A stretch of DNA of 64,000 bases, taken from NCBI RefSeq assembly GCF_001513965.1, contig NZ_KQ948015.1, positions 763,551 through 827,550 of the forward strand, written 5' to 3'. The stretch comes from Streptomyces cellostaticus (lineage in GTDB: Bacteria > Actinomycetota > Actinomycetes > Streptomycetales > Streptomycetaceae). Below, piece by piece: positions 47,970-57,196 of the stretch (position 1 is the stretch's first letter; each line of letters opens with the position of its first letter). A program made the position numbers and the translations under genes. The notes beneath the pieces are model-generated. The model had not been told where the DNA came from and did no database searches. It saw only the letters and a list, made by a program, of their open reading frames with translations.

Positions 47970-48809
47970 TCAGACCGCCTGTCGGTCAGTACCCTCCAGC
48001 TCGGTGACGTCCTTGCGCGTCACGCCGAGGTACACGACCAGCCCCAGGATGACCGCCAGGAACACGCCGCTGGTCACCACGGTGCCCAGCCCGAGACCGC
48101 CGCTTCCGGTCGGCTGGGAGAGGTAGTCGCCGATCGACGCGCCGAGTGGGCGGGTGAGGATGTAGACGATCCAGAAGCTCCACACCGCGTCCAGGCCCAG
48201 CCCGAAGTGGGCGATGGCGACCGCGGCGATGGCCGCAGCGCACAGGCCGGCCGACAGCCAGTACCCCAGGTCCATGCGCTCGGAGACCAGGTCACCGGCT
48301 GACGTGCCGAGGGCGAAGGTGAGCAGGACCGCAAGCCAGTAGAAGGACTCCCGGCGACCCGTGTCGATGCTGTGGATGGAAAGGGTGCGCTCTGCGCGGT
48401 ACCAGGCCGCGAAGACGATCACAAGGATGACGGCGAACACGGTGGTGGTCGTCTCCAGCGCCACGCCCATGTTGTCGGTGAGGTTGTCGCTGACGAGCGT
48501 GCCGACGACGCTGATCAGGGCAACGGTCGGCCAGTACACGCCCGCGCGGTACGCCTCCGTGCGGAACTGGACGACGAGGACGACGGCGAGCAGCGCACTC
48601 ATCAGCACCGACACGCCGGTCAGGCCCAGGCCCGCCTTCTCGTTCAGCAGGTCGGCCGCGGTCTCGCCGACCGTCGTACACAGCACCTTGATGATCCAGA
48701 AGTGGACGGTGATCTCGGGCACCTTGTTCCAGCGCAGCCGACGTCCCGCCGGAGCGGCGGGCACGGCGCCTGCGGGAGCCGCGGAGGTCCCGGCAGTCTC
48801 GTAGGCCAT
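47970..48809 (-). CDS. DUF347-repeat membrane protein
   Basis: 279 residues, about eight to nine hydrophobic segments in repeated pairs. DUF347 hallmarks: NKVPEITVHFWIIKVLCTTVGETAADLL, TLSIHSIDTGRRESFYWLAVLLTFALGTSAGDL and FWIVYILTRPLGASIGDYL. Each repeat holds conserved Gly-Asp and Trp. Family function unknown. ATG at 48809. A longer paralogue lies at 53882-55153. The convergent hairpin at 47845 lies past its 3' end. Confidence 0.88.
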   Translation of the reverse strand: MAYETAGTSAAPAGAVPAAPAGRRLRWNKVPEITVHFWIIKVLCTTVGETAADLLNEKAGLGLTGVSVLMSALLAVVLVVQFRTEAYRAGVYWPTVALISVVGTLVSDNLTDNMGVALETTTTVFAVILVIVFAAWYRAERTLSIHSIDTGRRESFYWLAVLLTFALGTSAGDLVSERMDLGYWLSAGLCAAAIAAVAIAHFGLGLDAVWSFWIVYILTRPLGASIGDYLSQPTGSGGLGLGTVVTSGVFLAVILGLVVYLGVTRKDVTELEGTDRQAV

Positions 48810-48974
48810 GGAAAGCGACCGTGCCAGAGGAGACCTGAACGCATCCTGACTGCTCTGCGGCACCACGCGCGCCGCTCGTCCCGCGTGAGCATCATGGGGG
48901 CATGATCCGCTACGTGCCCCTGCACATACCGGCGTTCCTTCCCGCCCCTGCCCGTGTGACAGAAGAAGGACGCC

Positions 48975-50060
48975 TTGACCACCCGAACCACCGCCCAACC
49001 ACCTGCTGACCGGGGAACCCACTGGCTGCGACGCCGGCTCGGCCGCGCGGTCGTCCTGTCCTACGCCGCCGCGGTGTTCCTGCCAGGCCCCGGACTGTGG
49101 TTGCGCCGAACCCACGCGCTCCCCGTCGGTGCGGCACTCCACCTGCCCTTGTCCACCACACCCCTGCTGCTCTCCCTGGTGCTCTTCGCGGCCGGGCTCC
49201 AGGTGCCCCTGTCCGCGCTGGGCGGCCTGCTGCGACGCCCGATCGCCCTGCTGGCCGGCCTCGCCCTGCATCTGACGATCCCGCTGCTGGCCATCCCGGC
49301 CGTCGCGTTCCTGCTGCGCCGGACTCCCGACTCCGACGGCGGCAGCGGTCTGGTCACCGCGATGATCCTGATCGTGGCGATGCCTGTGGCTGCCGGGGCC
49401 ACCGTATGGACCGGCAAGGGCGACGGCGACCAGCCGACCATGGTCGGGCTCGTCCTCGTCTCCACCCTGCTCAGCCCCCTCACCATCCCGCTGGTCATCA
49501 GTTCCTTGCTGCCGCTCCTCAGCGACGGCTACGCGGACAAGCTCACCGAGGCCGCGCACACCACCCACGGCGGATTCGCCCTCCTCAGTGTGGTCCTGCC
49601 GTGCGCGGCGGGCATCCTGTGCCGCCTGGTACTGCCCGCGCCGTGGCAGAACCGAGCACTCGGCGTCGTCGTCCCCGTCGCTCTGTACGGCTCGCTCGTC
49701 CTGACCTACATCAACGCCAGCGGCGCCCTCGGCTCCTTCCTGACCCAGCCGCGCCCGCTGCTGCTCGCCGCCGCACTGGCCGTGGCGACCCTGGTCTGTC
49801 TGCTGTCCTTCACGGCCGGCCGCTGCGCCGGGCGCCTGCTGAGACTGGACGCTCCTGCGGCGTCGTCCCTCACGCTCGCCTGCGGCATGAACAACAGCAG
49901 CGCGAGCGCGGTCCTGATCACCACCACGCTGCCCGACAAACCCCACCTGCTCCTGCCCGTCCTCGCCTACGGACTGCTGCAGAAAACGGCCGCCGGGCGG
50001 GTGGTACGCGGACGACAGCCGCGTACCCACTGCTCGCATCCGCCGGCTCACTCCTCCTGA
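48975..50060 (+). CDS. Bile acid:sodium symporter (BASS)-family transporter
   Basis: 361 residues, about nine or ten hydrophobic segments. BASS-like features: LVLFAAGLQVPLSALG, MILIVAMPVAAGATVW and LACGMNNSSASAVLITTTLPD. TTG start preceded by AAGAAGGA; no closer ATG or GTG fits. Related proteins carry bile acids, sterols, arsenite or organic acids with sodium; substrate unknown. The C-terminal tail (about 30 residues) is Arg/His/Pro-rich. Divergent from the DUF347 gene. Confidence 0.83.
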   Translation: MTTRTTAQPPADRGTHWLRRRLGRAVVLSYAAAVFLPGPGLWLRRTHALPVGAALHLPLSTTPLLLSLVLFAAGLQVPLSALGGLLRRPIALLAGLALHLTIPLLAIPAVAFLLRRTPDSDGGSGLVTAMILIVAMPVAAGATVWTGKGDGDQPTMVGLVLVSTLLSPLTIPLVISSLLPLLSDGYADKLTEAAHTTHGGFALLSVVLPCAAGILCRLVLPAPWQNRALGVVVPVALYGSLVLTYINASGALGSFLTQPRPLLLAAALAVATLVCLLSFTAGRCAGRLLRLDAPAASSLTLACGMNNSSASAVLITTTLPDKPHLLLPVLAYGLLQKTAAGRVVRGRQPRTHCSHPPAHSS

Positions 50061-50652
50061 CCAGCGGTCGGGCGGGGCCGCGCAGGCTCACAGTCGCTCC
50101 GTGCGCACAGCGCCGGGTCGTAGTATCCCGGCCCCGTACCACCTGCTCGGCACTCTTCAGTCGTCGGTACCCCGCCGCTGCACGGACAGATGGCTGGTCC
50201 CTGTCCGCCAGTGACCGTCTCGGCTTGCGGCGACAGGCGCCGCCCTCACGCCCCGGATCGGCTCCGCCTGCGGCGGTGGACCGCCCGGTCGGTTCGACCG
50301 GAACATCCCCCCGCCCGACAGGCCACGCACCCGGATTCGTTGTCCTTGCGTCGTCGGCGGCATCCCGGTCCTGGTCGCCGCCCTCGGTCTGATGCCCGGA
50401 CGGTCTCCCTGCTGCCACCTCGTGGCGGGGCGACGTCGGCCCCTGCCTGCGCGAGCCAGGCAGGTGAGCCGATCTTCGCGCTCACCCACGACTCGACCAC
50501 CCTGTCGCCCCCGCGGGGCTGCTGGTCTTCCTCGGCTGGACGACACTGGAGGGGCGTGTGGGCGGCGTACCGGCTGCTGTGCAGCGACAGAGCGGTTGGG
50601 CCGGCGTATCCGCCACTCGGCGGAGCCGAGCGCAGTGCCGCCCCACGGAGGG
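50061..50652. other. Intergenic region of about 590 bp, no supported gene
   Basis: Sits between the transporter (plus) and deacetylase (minus) 3' ends. Only GC-noise frames; no ribosome-binding site or recognisable domain. Confidence 0.45.
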
Positions 50653-51426
50653 CTAGGTGGGCGACGGCCCATGGTGGTAGACGAAGCCGGGTTGCAGGCC
50701 GCCGGCCGTGGCGAACATCTGGGGGACGGTGATCAGGACATAGCCGCGGGCCTTCAGCGCGTCGATGATGTGGGGGACGGCTGGTGGGGTGGTCGCGTAC
50801 CGGTCGTGCAGGACGATGATCGCGCCGGGGCGCACACGGGCCAGTACCCGCTGCTCGATGAGGTGGGGGTTGTGGTACTTCCAGTCTTTGGCGCTGACGT
50901 TCCACATGACCACCGACAGACCTTCCGCACCGGCTGCCGCACGCACCTTGGCGTTCCACGCTCCGAAGGGCGGTCTGAACAGGGTCGGCCGATGCCCTGT
51001 GACGGAGGCGATCTGCCCCGCCGCGGTCTCCAGCTCGTAGTCGATCCGGGCGGCTGGGAGGCGGGTGAGGTGGGAGTGAGTGACCGTGTGGTCGCCGATC
51101 GCGTCGCCGTCCCGCTGCTGTCTCAGTACATCCTTCCGGTACTGAAGAGCGTGCGGCCCGATCAGGAAAAACGTGGCCACGGCGTGCTGGCGCTCGAGTA
51201 CGTCGAGTATGGCAGCTGTGTACTGGGTCGGTCCGTCGTCAAAGGTCAGCGCGACACACTTGGTGACCCGGCAGTCGACGACGGGAGCCGGTGCGCCGAG
51301 CCGGGCGGGCCCGTGGGACAGCGCGGCGGCGGTCGATGATGTCAAGCCTGGCACGGCTGTGCACGCGCCCAGCGTGGCCGCGGCTGCGACCGCCGTCACG
51401 CGCCGCCATCCTGTTCCGGAATGCAT
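50653..51426 (-). CDS. Polysaccharide deacetylase (NodB domain), exported
   Basis: About 257 residues. The signal region ends in LGAC, a possible lipobox. NodB motifs: CVALTFDDGPTQYTAAILDVL, metal-binding DHTVTHSHL, and RPPFGAWN, then LHDR near the end. It removes N-acetyl groups from peptidoglycan or another surface glycan. The ATG overlaps the TGA of the preceding secreted-protein gene (TGATG), so the two are translationally coupled. Confidence 0.92.
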   Translation of the reverse strand: MHSGTGWRRVTAVAAAATLGACTAVPGLTSSTAAALSHGPARLGAPAPVVDCRVTKCVALTFDDGPTQYTAAILDVLERQHAVATFFLIGPHALQYRKDVLRQQRDGDAIGDHTVTHSHLTRLPAARIDYELETAAGQIASVTGHRPTLFRPPFGAWNAKVRAAAGAEGLSVVMWNVSAKDWKYHNPHLIEQRVLARVRPGAIIVLHDRYATTPPAVPHIIDALKARGYVLITVPQMFATAGGLQPGFVYHHGPSPT

Positions 51427-51740
51427 CACGGTGGCCTCGATCCCAGGAATCGCTTCTCCTGTCCCAACTGGAAGGTGATGGTCACGATCCGGGAATGGGC
51501 GGAACCGGACGAGACGCGGTGGTGCTGCGTGCCCTTGCCGCTCGGAAGGGTGCTATGAGCGTGAGCGCTGCCCTTTTTGGCGTGGATGCCGATGTTCAGC
51601 GTGGTCCACGTGCGCTTCGTCTCCCGCTGCAGCACCGAAGCACCGGTCGCTCCCCCCCCCCCGCCGTCCTTCGAGGTCCGTCTCCCGCCGCTCCTCGGGC
51701 TGCCTGCCAGCGTGAGGGTCGCCGGTTGTCCGACGGTCAC
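51426..51740 (-). pseudogene. Ig-like secreted protein, 5'-truncated paralogue
   Basis: Minus-strand frame with VGQPATLTLAGSPRSGG, WTTLNIGIHAKKGSAHA and GKGTQHHRVSSGSAHSRIVTITF; a relative of the 27186-27614 protein. The best start (GTG at 51740) lacks a signal peptide, and an in-frame TAG lies upstream near 51797, so the N-terminus is lost or frameshifted. An uninterrupted run of 11 C (51652-51662) lies inside the frame. It ends coupled to the deacetylase ATG. Confidence 0.6.
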
Positions 51741-51840
51741 AGCCGTCGTCGTGCCGCGTCCGTTCCCCCGGGAGTCCGCGTCCCTGTCTTCTCCCTATTT
51801 GTCCCTGACTGCTTGACGCCTCCAGCCTGCGACCGGAGCA

Positions 51841-51858
51841 CTGAGAGGAGGCTGAGAG
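51841..51858. promoter_or_regulatory. 11-bp-spaced CTGAGAG direct repeat upstream of response regulator
   Basis: CTGAGAG at 51841 and at 51852, 11 bp apart, 73 bp upstream of the response-regulator GTG. Third site of the same word and spacing (others 39613-39657 and 45419-45436). Confidence 0.62.
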
Positions 51859-51930
51859 CCGGCCTGCTCCCCAGCAGGCCGCTGATCAGGGCAGATGGAG
51901 AATTGGGACGGGAGTATCTAGGGTCGGCCC

Positions 51931-52584
51931 GTGGCTTTCATCATGGTGTGTGAAGACGACGCGGCGGTCCGCGGTGTCCTCAGGCGCGCCTTGGAGCACG
52001 ACGGCCACACCGTCTCCGTCGCCGCCACGGCCGACAGCCTGCTGCGGCAGCTCGCACCGGCGCCCCATCTGGTCGTCCTGGATCTCGGGCTCCCGGACGC
52101 CGACGGCCGTGACGTCTGCCTGGCCCTGCGGGCTCGCGGCGTCGACGCGCCGGTGTTGATGCTCACCGCCTTGGACGGCCTGCATCACAAGGTGGGCGGC
52201 TTCGAGGCCGGCGCCGACGACTACATGACCAAACCCTTCGACATCCCGGAACTGCTGGTCCGCGTCCGGGCGCTGCTGCGCCGGGCCACCGTGGCGCCCG
52301 CACCGCACGAGGTCGTCCTCGATCCGGCGAAGCACGTGGTGACCTACGATGCGGTGAGCATGAGCCTGACCCCGACCGAGTTCCGGCTGCTGGGCCGCCT
52401 GATCGCCTCGCAGGGCGACGCGGTACGCCGCCACGCCCTCGTCGCTGCCGGCTGGCCGCACGGGGCGCAGGTCAGCGACAACACCCTCGACTCCTATGTG
52501 CGCCGGCTGCGGGCCAAGCTGAGTGCGCTGGGTGTGGCCGAGCGTCTGGCGACCGTCCGCGGCGTGGGCTACCGATGGCAGTGA
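51931..52584 (+). CDS. OmpR-family response regulator
   Basis: 217 residues. Receiver FIMVCEDDAAVRGVLRRAL, phospho-Asp in LVVLDLGLPD, DDYMTKPFD; winged helix LTPTEFRLLGRLIASQGDAVRR and LDSYVRRLRAKLSALG. GTG start at 51931. Overlaps the kinase gene by 10 bp. A different subgroup from the other three regulators by its output domain. Confidence 0.93.
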   Translation: MAFIMVCEDDAAVRGVLRRALEHDGHTVSVAATADSLLRQLAPAPHLVVLDLGLPDADGRDVCLALRARGVDAPVLMLTALDGLHHKVGGFEAGADDYMTKPFDIPELLVRVRALLRRATVAPAPHEVVLDPAKHVVTYDAVSMSLTPTEFRLLGRLIASQGDAVRRHALVAAGWPHGAQVSDNTLDSYVRRLRAKLSALGVAERLATVRGVGYRWQ

Positions 52585-53843
52585 CGGGATTCCGTAAGCG
52601 GGTCGTCGCACTCACCGTGCTGATCGCCACCACCGTGGTCGCGGTCCTGGTCGTGGTCTCGCACGTGCTGCTGAGCCGGGTGACGGACGCCGACGCGCAC
52701 GATCTGGCACGTACGCGCGCCGAGGCGGTGGCGGCGAACGTCACCGCCAAAGGCGGCCGTGTCGTACTGACGGAGAACGGCAGCGAGGCGCTGGACGAGG
52801 TCGCCTGGGTGTATGCCGACGGCCGCCTGATCGACGGGAACGTGCCGCCGAGCCTGGTCGATCGCGTCGAGGAGCTGGCGGACTCGGGGCGATCGCAGAC
52901 CGCGTCGGTCGGCCATTACCTCCTGTACGCGCGGAAGGTCCCGATCGACGGCCACCACGTCATGGTGATCGTCCGGGTGGACCTCACGCCCTACGAGACA
53001 TCCGAGCAGCGCAGCCTGACCTTGTCGCTGGTACTGGGCGGCCTCACGATCCTCCTCGCCGGCGGTGTCGCACACCTCGTGGTGCGCCGCGCGCTGCGGG
53101 TCGTGCACGAGATGGCCGCCCTCGCCGACGACTGGGGCCAGCACGAACCCGGGCGCCGCTTCAACCTCGGGATCCCCCGCGACGAGTTCGGGGAACTGGG
53201 GCGGACCCTGGACCATCTCCTGGAGCGCGTCGACAACGCGCTGGCGGACGAGCGCCGGCTCACCGATGAGATCGCCCACGAGCTGCGGACACCGCTCACG
53301 GTCCTGCGGGCCGAGGCGCAGCTGGCGCAGCTGTCCGGCGAGCCGGTGCCGACGGAGGCGGTGCTGGGCGAGGTCGACCGCCTCGATGCCGCGATCACGA
53401 CGCTTCTGCGCGCCGCGCGCGCACGGACGGACAAGGGGACCCGGTGCAATCTGCGCTCCGCCGCGCGGCAGGCGATCGCCGGCCGCGCGGTCGAGGTCGC
53501 CATTCCCTCGGAGGTCGAGGTCGCCGTGGCGGCCGACGTCGCCGTGTCGCTGCTGTCACCCCTCCTGGAGAACGGCCTGCGGCATGCGCGGTCGCGTGTG
53601 TGGATCACCGCGCGCAACCAGGGCGAGGCCATCGTGGTCGATGTCCTGGACGACGGCCCCGGATTCGATCCCGCGGAGGTCGACCGGGTCTTCGAAGCGG
53701 GTGTGACCGGCGGCGGCGGGTACGGGCTGGGGCTGCCTGTGGTGAGGCGCATCGCCGCCTCGGCCGGTGTGGAGGTCCGCGCGATCGCGGACGGCCGCGG
53801 CCACGTCGAGGTGACACTCCCGGCCGCACGTGCGGCCACGTAG
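52575..53843 (+). CDS. Sensor histidine kinase
   Basis: 422 residues. Membrane segments near 9-30 and 150-170 flank an extracytoplasmic domain of about 115 residues. H-box EIAHELRTPLTVLRAEAQLAQL; a compact ATP-binding domain with LLENGLRHARSRV, DDGPGFDPAEVDR and GGYGLGLPVVRRIA. ATG overlaps the regulator. A DUF347 membrane protein follows 39 bp later and may be its target or accessory. Confidence 0.92.
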   Translation: MAVTGFRKRVVALTVLIATTVVAVLVVVSHVLLSRVTDADAHDLARTRAEAVAANVTAKGGRVVLTENGSEALDEVAWVYADGRLIDGNVPPSLVDRVEELADSGRSQTASVGHYLLYARKVPIDGHHVMVIVRVDLTPYETSEQRSLTLSLVLGGLTILLAGGVAHLVVRRALRVVHEMAALADDWGQHEPGRRFNLGIPRDEFGELGRTLDHLLERVDNALADERRLTDEIAHELRTPLTVLRAEAQLAQLSGEPVPTEAVLGEVDRLDAAITTLLRAARARTDKGTRCNLRSAARQAIAGRAVEVAIPSEVEVAVAADVAVSLLSPLLENGLRHARSRVWITARNQGEAIVVDVLDDGPGFDPAEVDRVFEAGVTGGGGYGLGLPVVRRIAASAGVEVRAIADGRGHVEVTLPAARAAT

Positions 53844-53881
53844 TCAGGTTATGTGCAGGTTCCCCGCGTAAGTCTCCCCGC

Positions 53882-55153
53882 ATGACAACGACAACGGAAG
53901 CACGCACGCGCAGCGGGCGGCTCATGCTCAACAAGGTCCCCGAGGTCACCATCTGGTTCTGGGTGATCAAGGTCCTGTGCACGACCGTCGGTGAGAGCTT
54001 CGCCGACTGGATCAACATGAAGCTGGGCGTCGGCCTGGTGAACACGGCCTGGATCTTCACCGCGGTGTTCGTGGTGGTCCTGGCCGTCCAGCTGCGGCTG
54101 AAGCGGTACGTTCCGTTCCCCTACTGGCTGACCGTGGTCATTGTCAGCGTCACGGGCACCCTGTACACCGACATCCTGACCGACCAGCTGAACGTGCCGC
54201 TGTGGATCAGTTCCGCGGTCTTCTCGGTGCTGCTCGCGGTGGTCTTCGGCGTGTGGTGGGCGCGTGAGCGCACGCTGTCGATCCACTCGGTCACCACGCT
54301 GCCACGTGAGTCGTTCTACTGGCTCGCCGTCCTCGTCACCTTCGCGCTCGGCACCGCGACCGGCGACTGGACCCTGGAGCTGACCGGCTGGAGCCCGGGC
54401 GTCTCGGTGTTGCTGCCGCTCGGCCTCATCGCGGCGATCACGGCCCTGTGGAGGTTTGGCGCGAACCCGGTGCTGTCCTTCTGGCTCGCCTACATCCTGA
54501 CCCGCCCGCTGGGCGCCAACATCGGCGACTGGCTCGCCTCCCCCAAGGTCGCCCAGCCGGGCGAACCGACCGGTCTCGACCTGGGCACCTTCACCACCAG
54601 TCTGATCTTCCTCGGCCTGATCCTGGCGACGGTGGTCTACCTGACGGTGACGCGCTCGGACGTGACCGAGACCTACGAGGCTGCCCACGTCGCACAGGTC
54701 ACCGGCGACCCGCGCAAGGAGCGCGTCGCGTTGGCCGGCTTCGGCCTGCTGGCCGTCGCCACCACGGGCCTGCTGGTCTGGGCCCACGGCCAGCCGCACG
54801 TCGGCCCGGCGCCGGAGACCGACAACACCTCCGCAGTCCAGATGGCTCCCGGCCAGGCGGTGAAGAAGTTCCCGCCTGCCAAGGTCTCCGCGCTGCGGAC
54901 CCTCGCCTCGACCTCGCTCAAGGACGCACGCTCGGGGAACGCGACCGGAGCGCACGCGGCCGCCCAGTCGCTGCGTGACCTGTGGGACGCCGACCAGGCA
55001 TCGCTGCAGCCGCTGGACCAGACCGGCTGGACCTCCATCGACGCCCAGATGGACAAGGTGCTCAAGACTTTCGGCATCGATCACGCGAACCCGCCGATGG
55101 CGCCGGCGCAGCAGGAGAAGGAACTGAACGCCCTCCTGACGGACATGGGCTGA
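53882..55153 (+). CDS. DUF347-repeat membrane protein with C-terminal soluble extension
   Basis: 423 residues. The N-terminal 280 are DUF347 repeats (LNKVPEVTIWFWVIKVLCTTVGE, LSIHSVTTLPRESFYWLAVL, YILTRPLGANIGDWL). They are followed by another hydrophobic segment (VALAGFGLLAVATTGLLVWAHG) and about 120 residues of mainly helical sequence (ALRTLASTSLKDARSG ... DQTGWTSIDAQMDKVLKTF), likely outside the cytoplasm. The paralogue at 47970 lacks this extension. It follows a two-component pair closely, so co-expression is likely. Function unknown. Confidence 0.87.
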   Translation: MTTTTEARTRSGRLMLNKVPEVTIWFWVIKVLCTTVGESFADWINMKLGVGLVNTAWIFTAVFVVVLAVQLRLKRYVPFPYWLTVVIVSVTGTLYTDILTDQLNVPLWISSAVFSVLLAVVFGVWWARERTLSIHSVTTLPRESFYWLAVLVTFALGTATGDWTLELTGWSPGVSVLLPLGLIAAITALWRFGANPVLSFWLAYILTRPLGANIGDWLASPKVAQPGEPTGLDLGTFTTSLIFLGLILATVVYLTVTRSDVTETYEAAHVAQVTGDPRKERVALAGFGLLAVATTGLLVWAHGQPHVGPAPETDNTSAVQMAPGQAVKKFPPAKVSALRTLASTSLKDARSGNATGAHAAAQSLRDLWDADQASLQPLDQTGWTSIDAQMDKVLKTFGIDHANPPMAPAQQEKELNALLTDMG

Positions 55154-55312
55154 CAGACCGCACTTCGCCCGGCCGGCCCCGCCCGGCCGACGGGCTCAGT
55201 GTGCCGGGCTGTACCGAGAACCGCGCTGCCTCGGCACACACCGGCGAGCCGCGGACAGCACAGGCGGTCGGGGGCCTCCTGTGGCAGCGCGGGCATGTTC
55301 GCAGACTCCCGT

Positions 55313-55351
55313 GGGGCGGTCGAAGCCTGAGTCACTGGCTTCGACCGCCCC
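55313..55351. terminator. Strong hairpin downstream of DUF347 gene
   Basis: Perfect 15-bp arms GGGGCGGTCGAAGCC and GGCTTCGACCGCCCC with a 9-base loop, about 160 bp after the DUF347 stop. Likely the operon terminator. Confidence 0.68.
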
Positions 55352-55846
55352 GCTGTTGCCCCAGGCTGGCAGTCGCGGTGGTGGCGGATGCGCCAGAAGC
55401 AGGCGCCGGTGACCACTCGGACCCGGACCCTGCACACCTGCCTACGCCGGCGCAACACCAGGGCCCGCCACGCCGATGTCCTCGCCGCCCGACGACGCGA
55501 ACGCGTCCGCAGCGAGAAACGCATCAGCTGGGGGCGCACGCCCTCTCGCCGCGGCAGCCTGACCAAACCGGTCAACCTATGCGGTCAAACCACCGCTAGC
55601 CAGCCAACGACGTGACCACCATGGCTGTCACCATCACCGGGCCCTCACCCGGCAGCGCGCGGACACCGCCCCCTGAGTGAGCCCCAGGAAGACCTCGTCG
55701 CGAAGGCCGACGGCCACCATTCTGCAGTCACACTGCGCATCCCGACTGACCCCGCGAAGATGCTCTACGCGTTCCCAAAACTGAGGAGGGGCGTTCCAGG
55801 GCCCCGCGGCGACATACCCCTGACGTGCGGCTCAGCAATTGTCCGC
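55352..55846. other. Unassigned region next to IS110 copy
   Basis: Roughly 500 bp of frames without recognisable domains. One Arg-rich frame (55388-55615) has RRRNTRARHADVLAARRRERV, perhaps part of an old transposase or DNA-binding protein, but this is not supported. Less G/C-rich near 55760. Confidence 0.35.
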
Positions 55847-56930
55847 AAGGCCCCTATAACGGGGGATCGGCGGATACCGTCCTGACCAGTTCGAAGACCT
55901 CTCGGGCGGCATATCGCTTGAGGCATCGGATGATCTCACGTCGGGCCTTGCCCTCCTGGGTGCGGCGTTCGTAGTACGCCTGGGTACGGGGGTCGTGCCG
56001 CGGCCGGGTGAAGACGATGCGGTGAAGGGCGGCGTTGGCCTGCCGGTCGCCGCCGTAGTTGAGCCGACGCGTGCTCCGACGGCCAGAGGAGTACTCGATG
56101 GGGCTGACTCCGCGAAGGGCAGCAAAGGACGCCTCGGTGTTCATTCGCTCGGCGTTGTCTCCCATGGTGATCAGGAGGGTGACTGCGCCGTCCGGACCGA
56201 TGCCGACCGTTTCGAGTAGCTGTGGGGCGTAACGTTCGACGAGCCGGGTCAGGCGTTGGTTCAGCTCGTCGATCTGAGCGGTGAGCCGCTCGATGCGCTC
56301 GGCGAGCAAGCGCAACGTCAGATGGGTGGCCTGGGTCACCGTGTCCTCGTCTCCCCCACCGTCGTGTGGGCCGAGGCGCGCGCAGGTGCGGAACAGCTCG
56401 GCGTTGCCGAGGCTGGACAGCCGTTCCCGCAGGGCGGGGTCGGCGATGACCAGCACGGCCTTGAGCTGGTTGATCGCCTGGGTGCGGGCCTTGACCGCGG
56501 AGTCTTTGGCGAGTTTGTAGATCCGGGCGCTGTGCACGCGGCCGTCGCTGGTCTTGGCCCGGGCCCGGGCGCGGCCGCTGAGCACAGCCCGCGCGGCGGC
56601 CTGCGCATCGAGCGGATCCGACTTACCCAGCAGCCGGCGGGCCGAGCGGTCGGGCCGGTTCACTTCATATACCTCGACCTGCTGCGCCAGCAGGTAGCGG
56701 GACAGGCCCGCACCGAAGGTGCCGGTACCCTCCACACCCGCCCGACACACCGTCCCCCGCTTACGGGCCCACACCAGCAGCCGGCGGTAGCCAGCCGCCG
56801 TCGCCGGAAAGGGTTCGGTCCCCAAGATCTTGCCGAGCGGGGAGACCACGGCGGCGACATGCACCTCGCCGTGCGTGTCCACGCCCAGGACGACCTCGCG
56901 CCGAACGGGAGGATCCGCGCTCGAGGAGGC
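55847..56930 (-). mobile_element. IS110-family insertion sequence
   Basis: Contains a complete or near-complete IS110-type transposase. The 3' edge, GCCCCTATAACGGGG, is identical at the second copy (61247 side), which marks the shared end at about 55847. The 5' boundary is near 56930, where a PAP2 reading frame is cut. IS110 elements lack terminal inverted repeats, so the edges are approximate. Confidence 0.7.
55854..56882 (-). CDS. IS110-family transposase (DEDD)
   Basis: About 342 residues. N-terminal DEDD domain begins VVLGVDTHGEVHVAAVVSP with the first catalytic Asp, KSDPLDAQAAARAVLSG carries the last. The C-terminal transposase_20 part has LLETVGIGPDGAVTLLITMGDN and ASFAALRGVSPIEYSSGRR. 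The first in-frame GTG (56882) sits exactly at the Asp motif, and homologous-looking residues extend about 10 codons upstream without a start codon, so the true start may have been lost or lies in flanking sequence. Confidence 0.85.
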   Translation of the reverse strand: MDTHGEVHVAAVVSPLGKILGTEPFPATAAGYRRLLVWARKRGTVCRAGVEGTGTFGAGLSRYLLAQQVEVYEVNRPDRSARRLLGKSDPLDAQAAARAVLSGRARARAKTSDGRVHSARIYKLAKDSAVKARTQAINQLKAVLVIADPALRERLSSLGNAELFRTCARLGPHDGGGDEDTVTQATHLTLRLLAERIERLTAQIDELNQRLTRLVERYAPQLLETVGIGPDGAVTLLITMGDNAERMNTEASFAALRGVSPIEYSSGRRSTRRLNYGGDRQANAALHRIVFTRPRHDPRTQAYYERRTQEGKARREIIRCLKRYAAREVFELVRTVSADPPL

Positions 56931-57196
56931 AGCTGGCTGCGGGCGGTGCGTCCCGCTATGACGGCGGCCAGCACGGCGAGCACGTACGGGAAGACACCGG
57001 TGCCCGTGGCGGTCAGCCCCCGCAAGAGCGTCACCGCCATGTCCGGGCGGTGGCCGACCGACCAGGAGAGCAACCCGCGATCCAGGAACAGCGGCGTCCC
57101 GTCGCCGCCGACCAAGACCATCGCCAGTACGCCGAACGCGGTCCACGCGCCGAGGCCCGTAGTCCCCGCCAAGTCGGCCGTAGCCCTTCGCCTCAT
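56930..57196 (-). pseudogene. PAP2-family phosphatase, 5' half interrupted by IS110
   Basis: ATG at 57196, MRRRATADLAG then VLVGGDGTPLFLDRGLLSW, HRPDMAVTLLRGLTATGTGVFPYVLAVLAAVIAGRTARS. This is the first two membrane segments of a PAP2-like protein. It stops at the IS110 junction and no PAP2 motifs (KxxxRP, PSNH) remain; the other half is not found past the element, so a deletion followed insertion. Confidence 0.65.

Noticed and set aside
55388..55615. Arg-rich frame as a DNA-binding or transposase protein
   Set aside because: No RBS, no recognisable motif; composition is as expected of GC noise.
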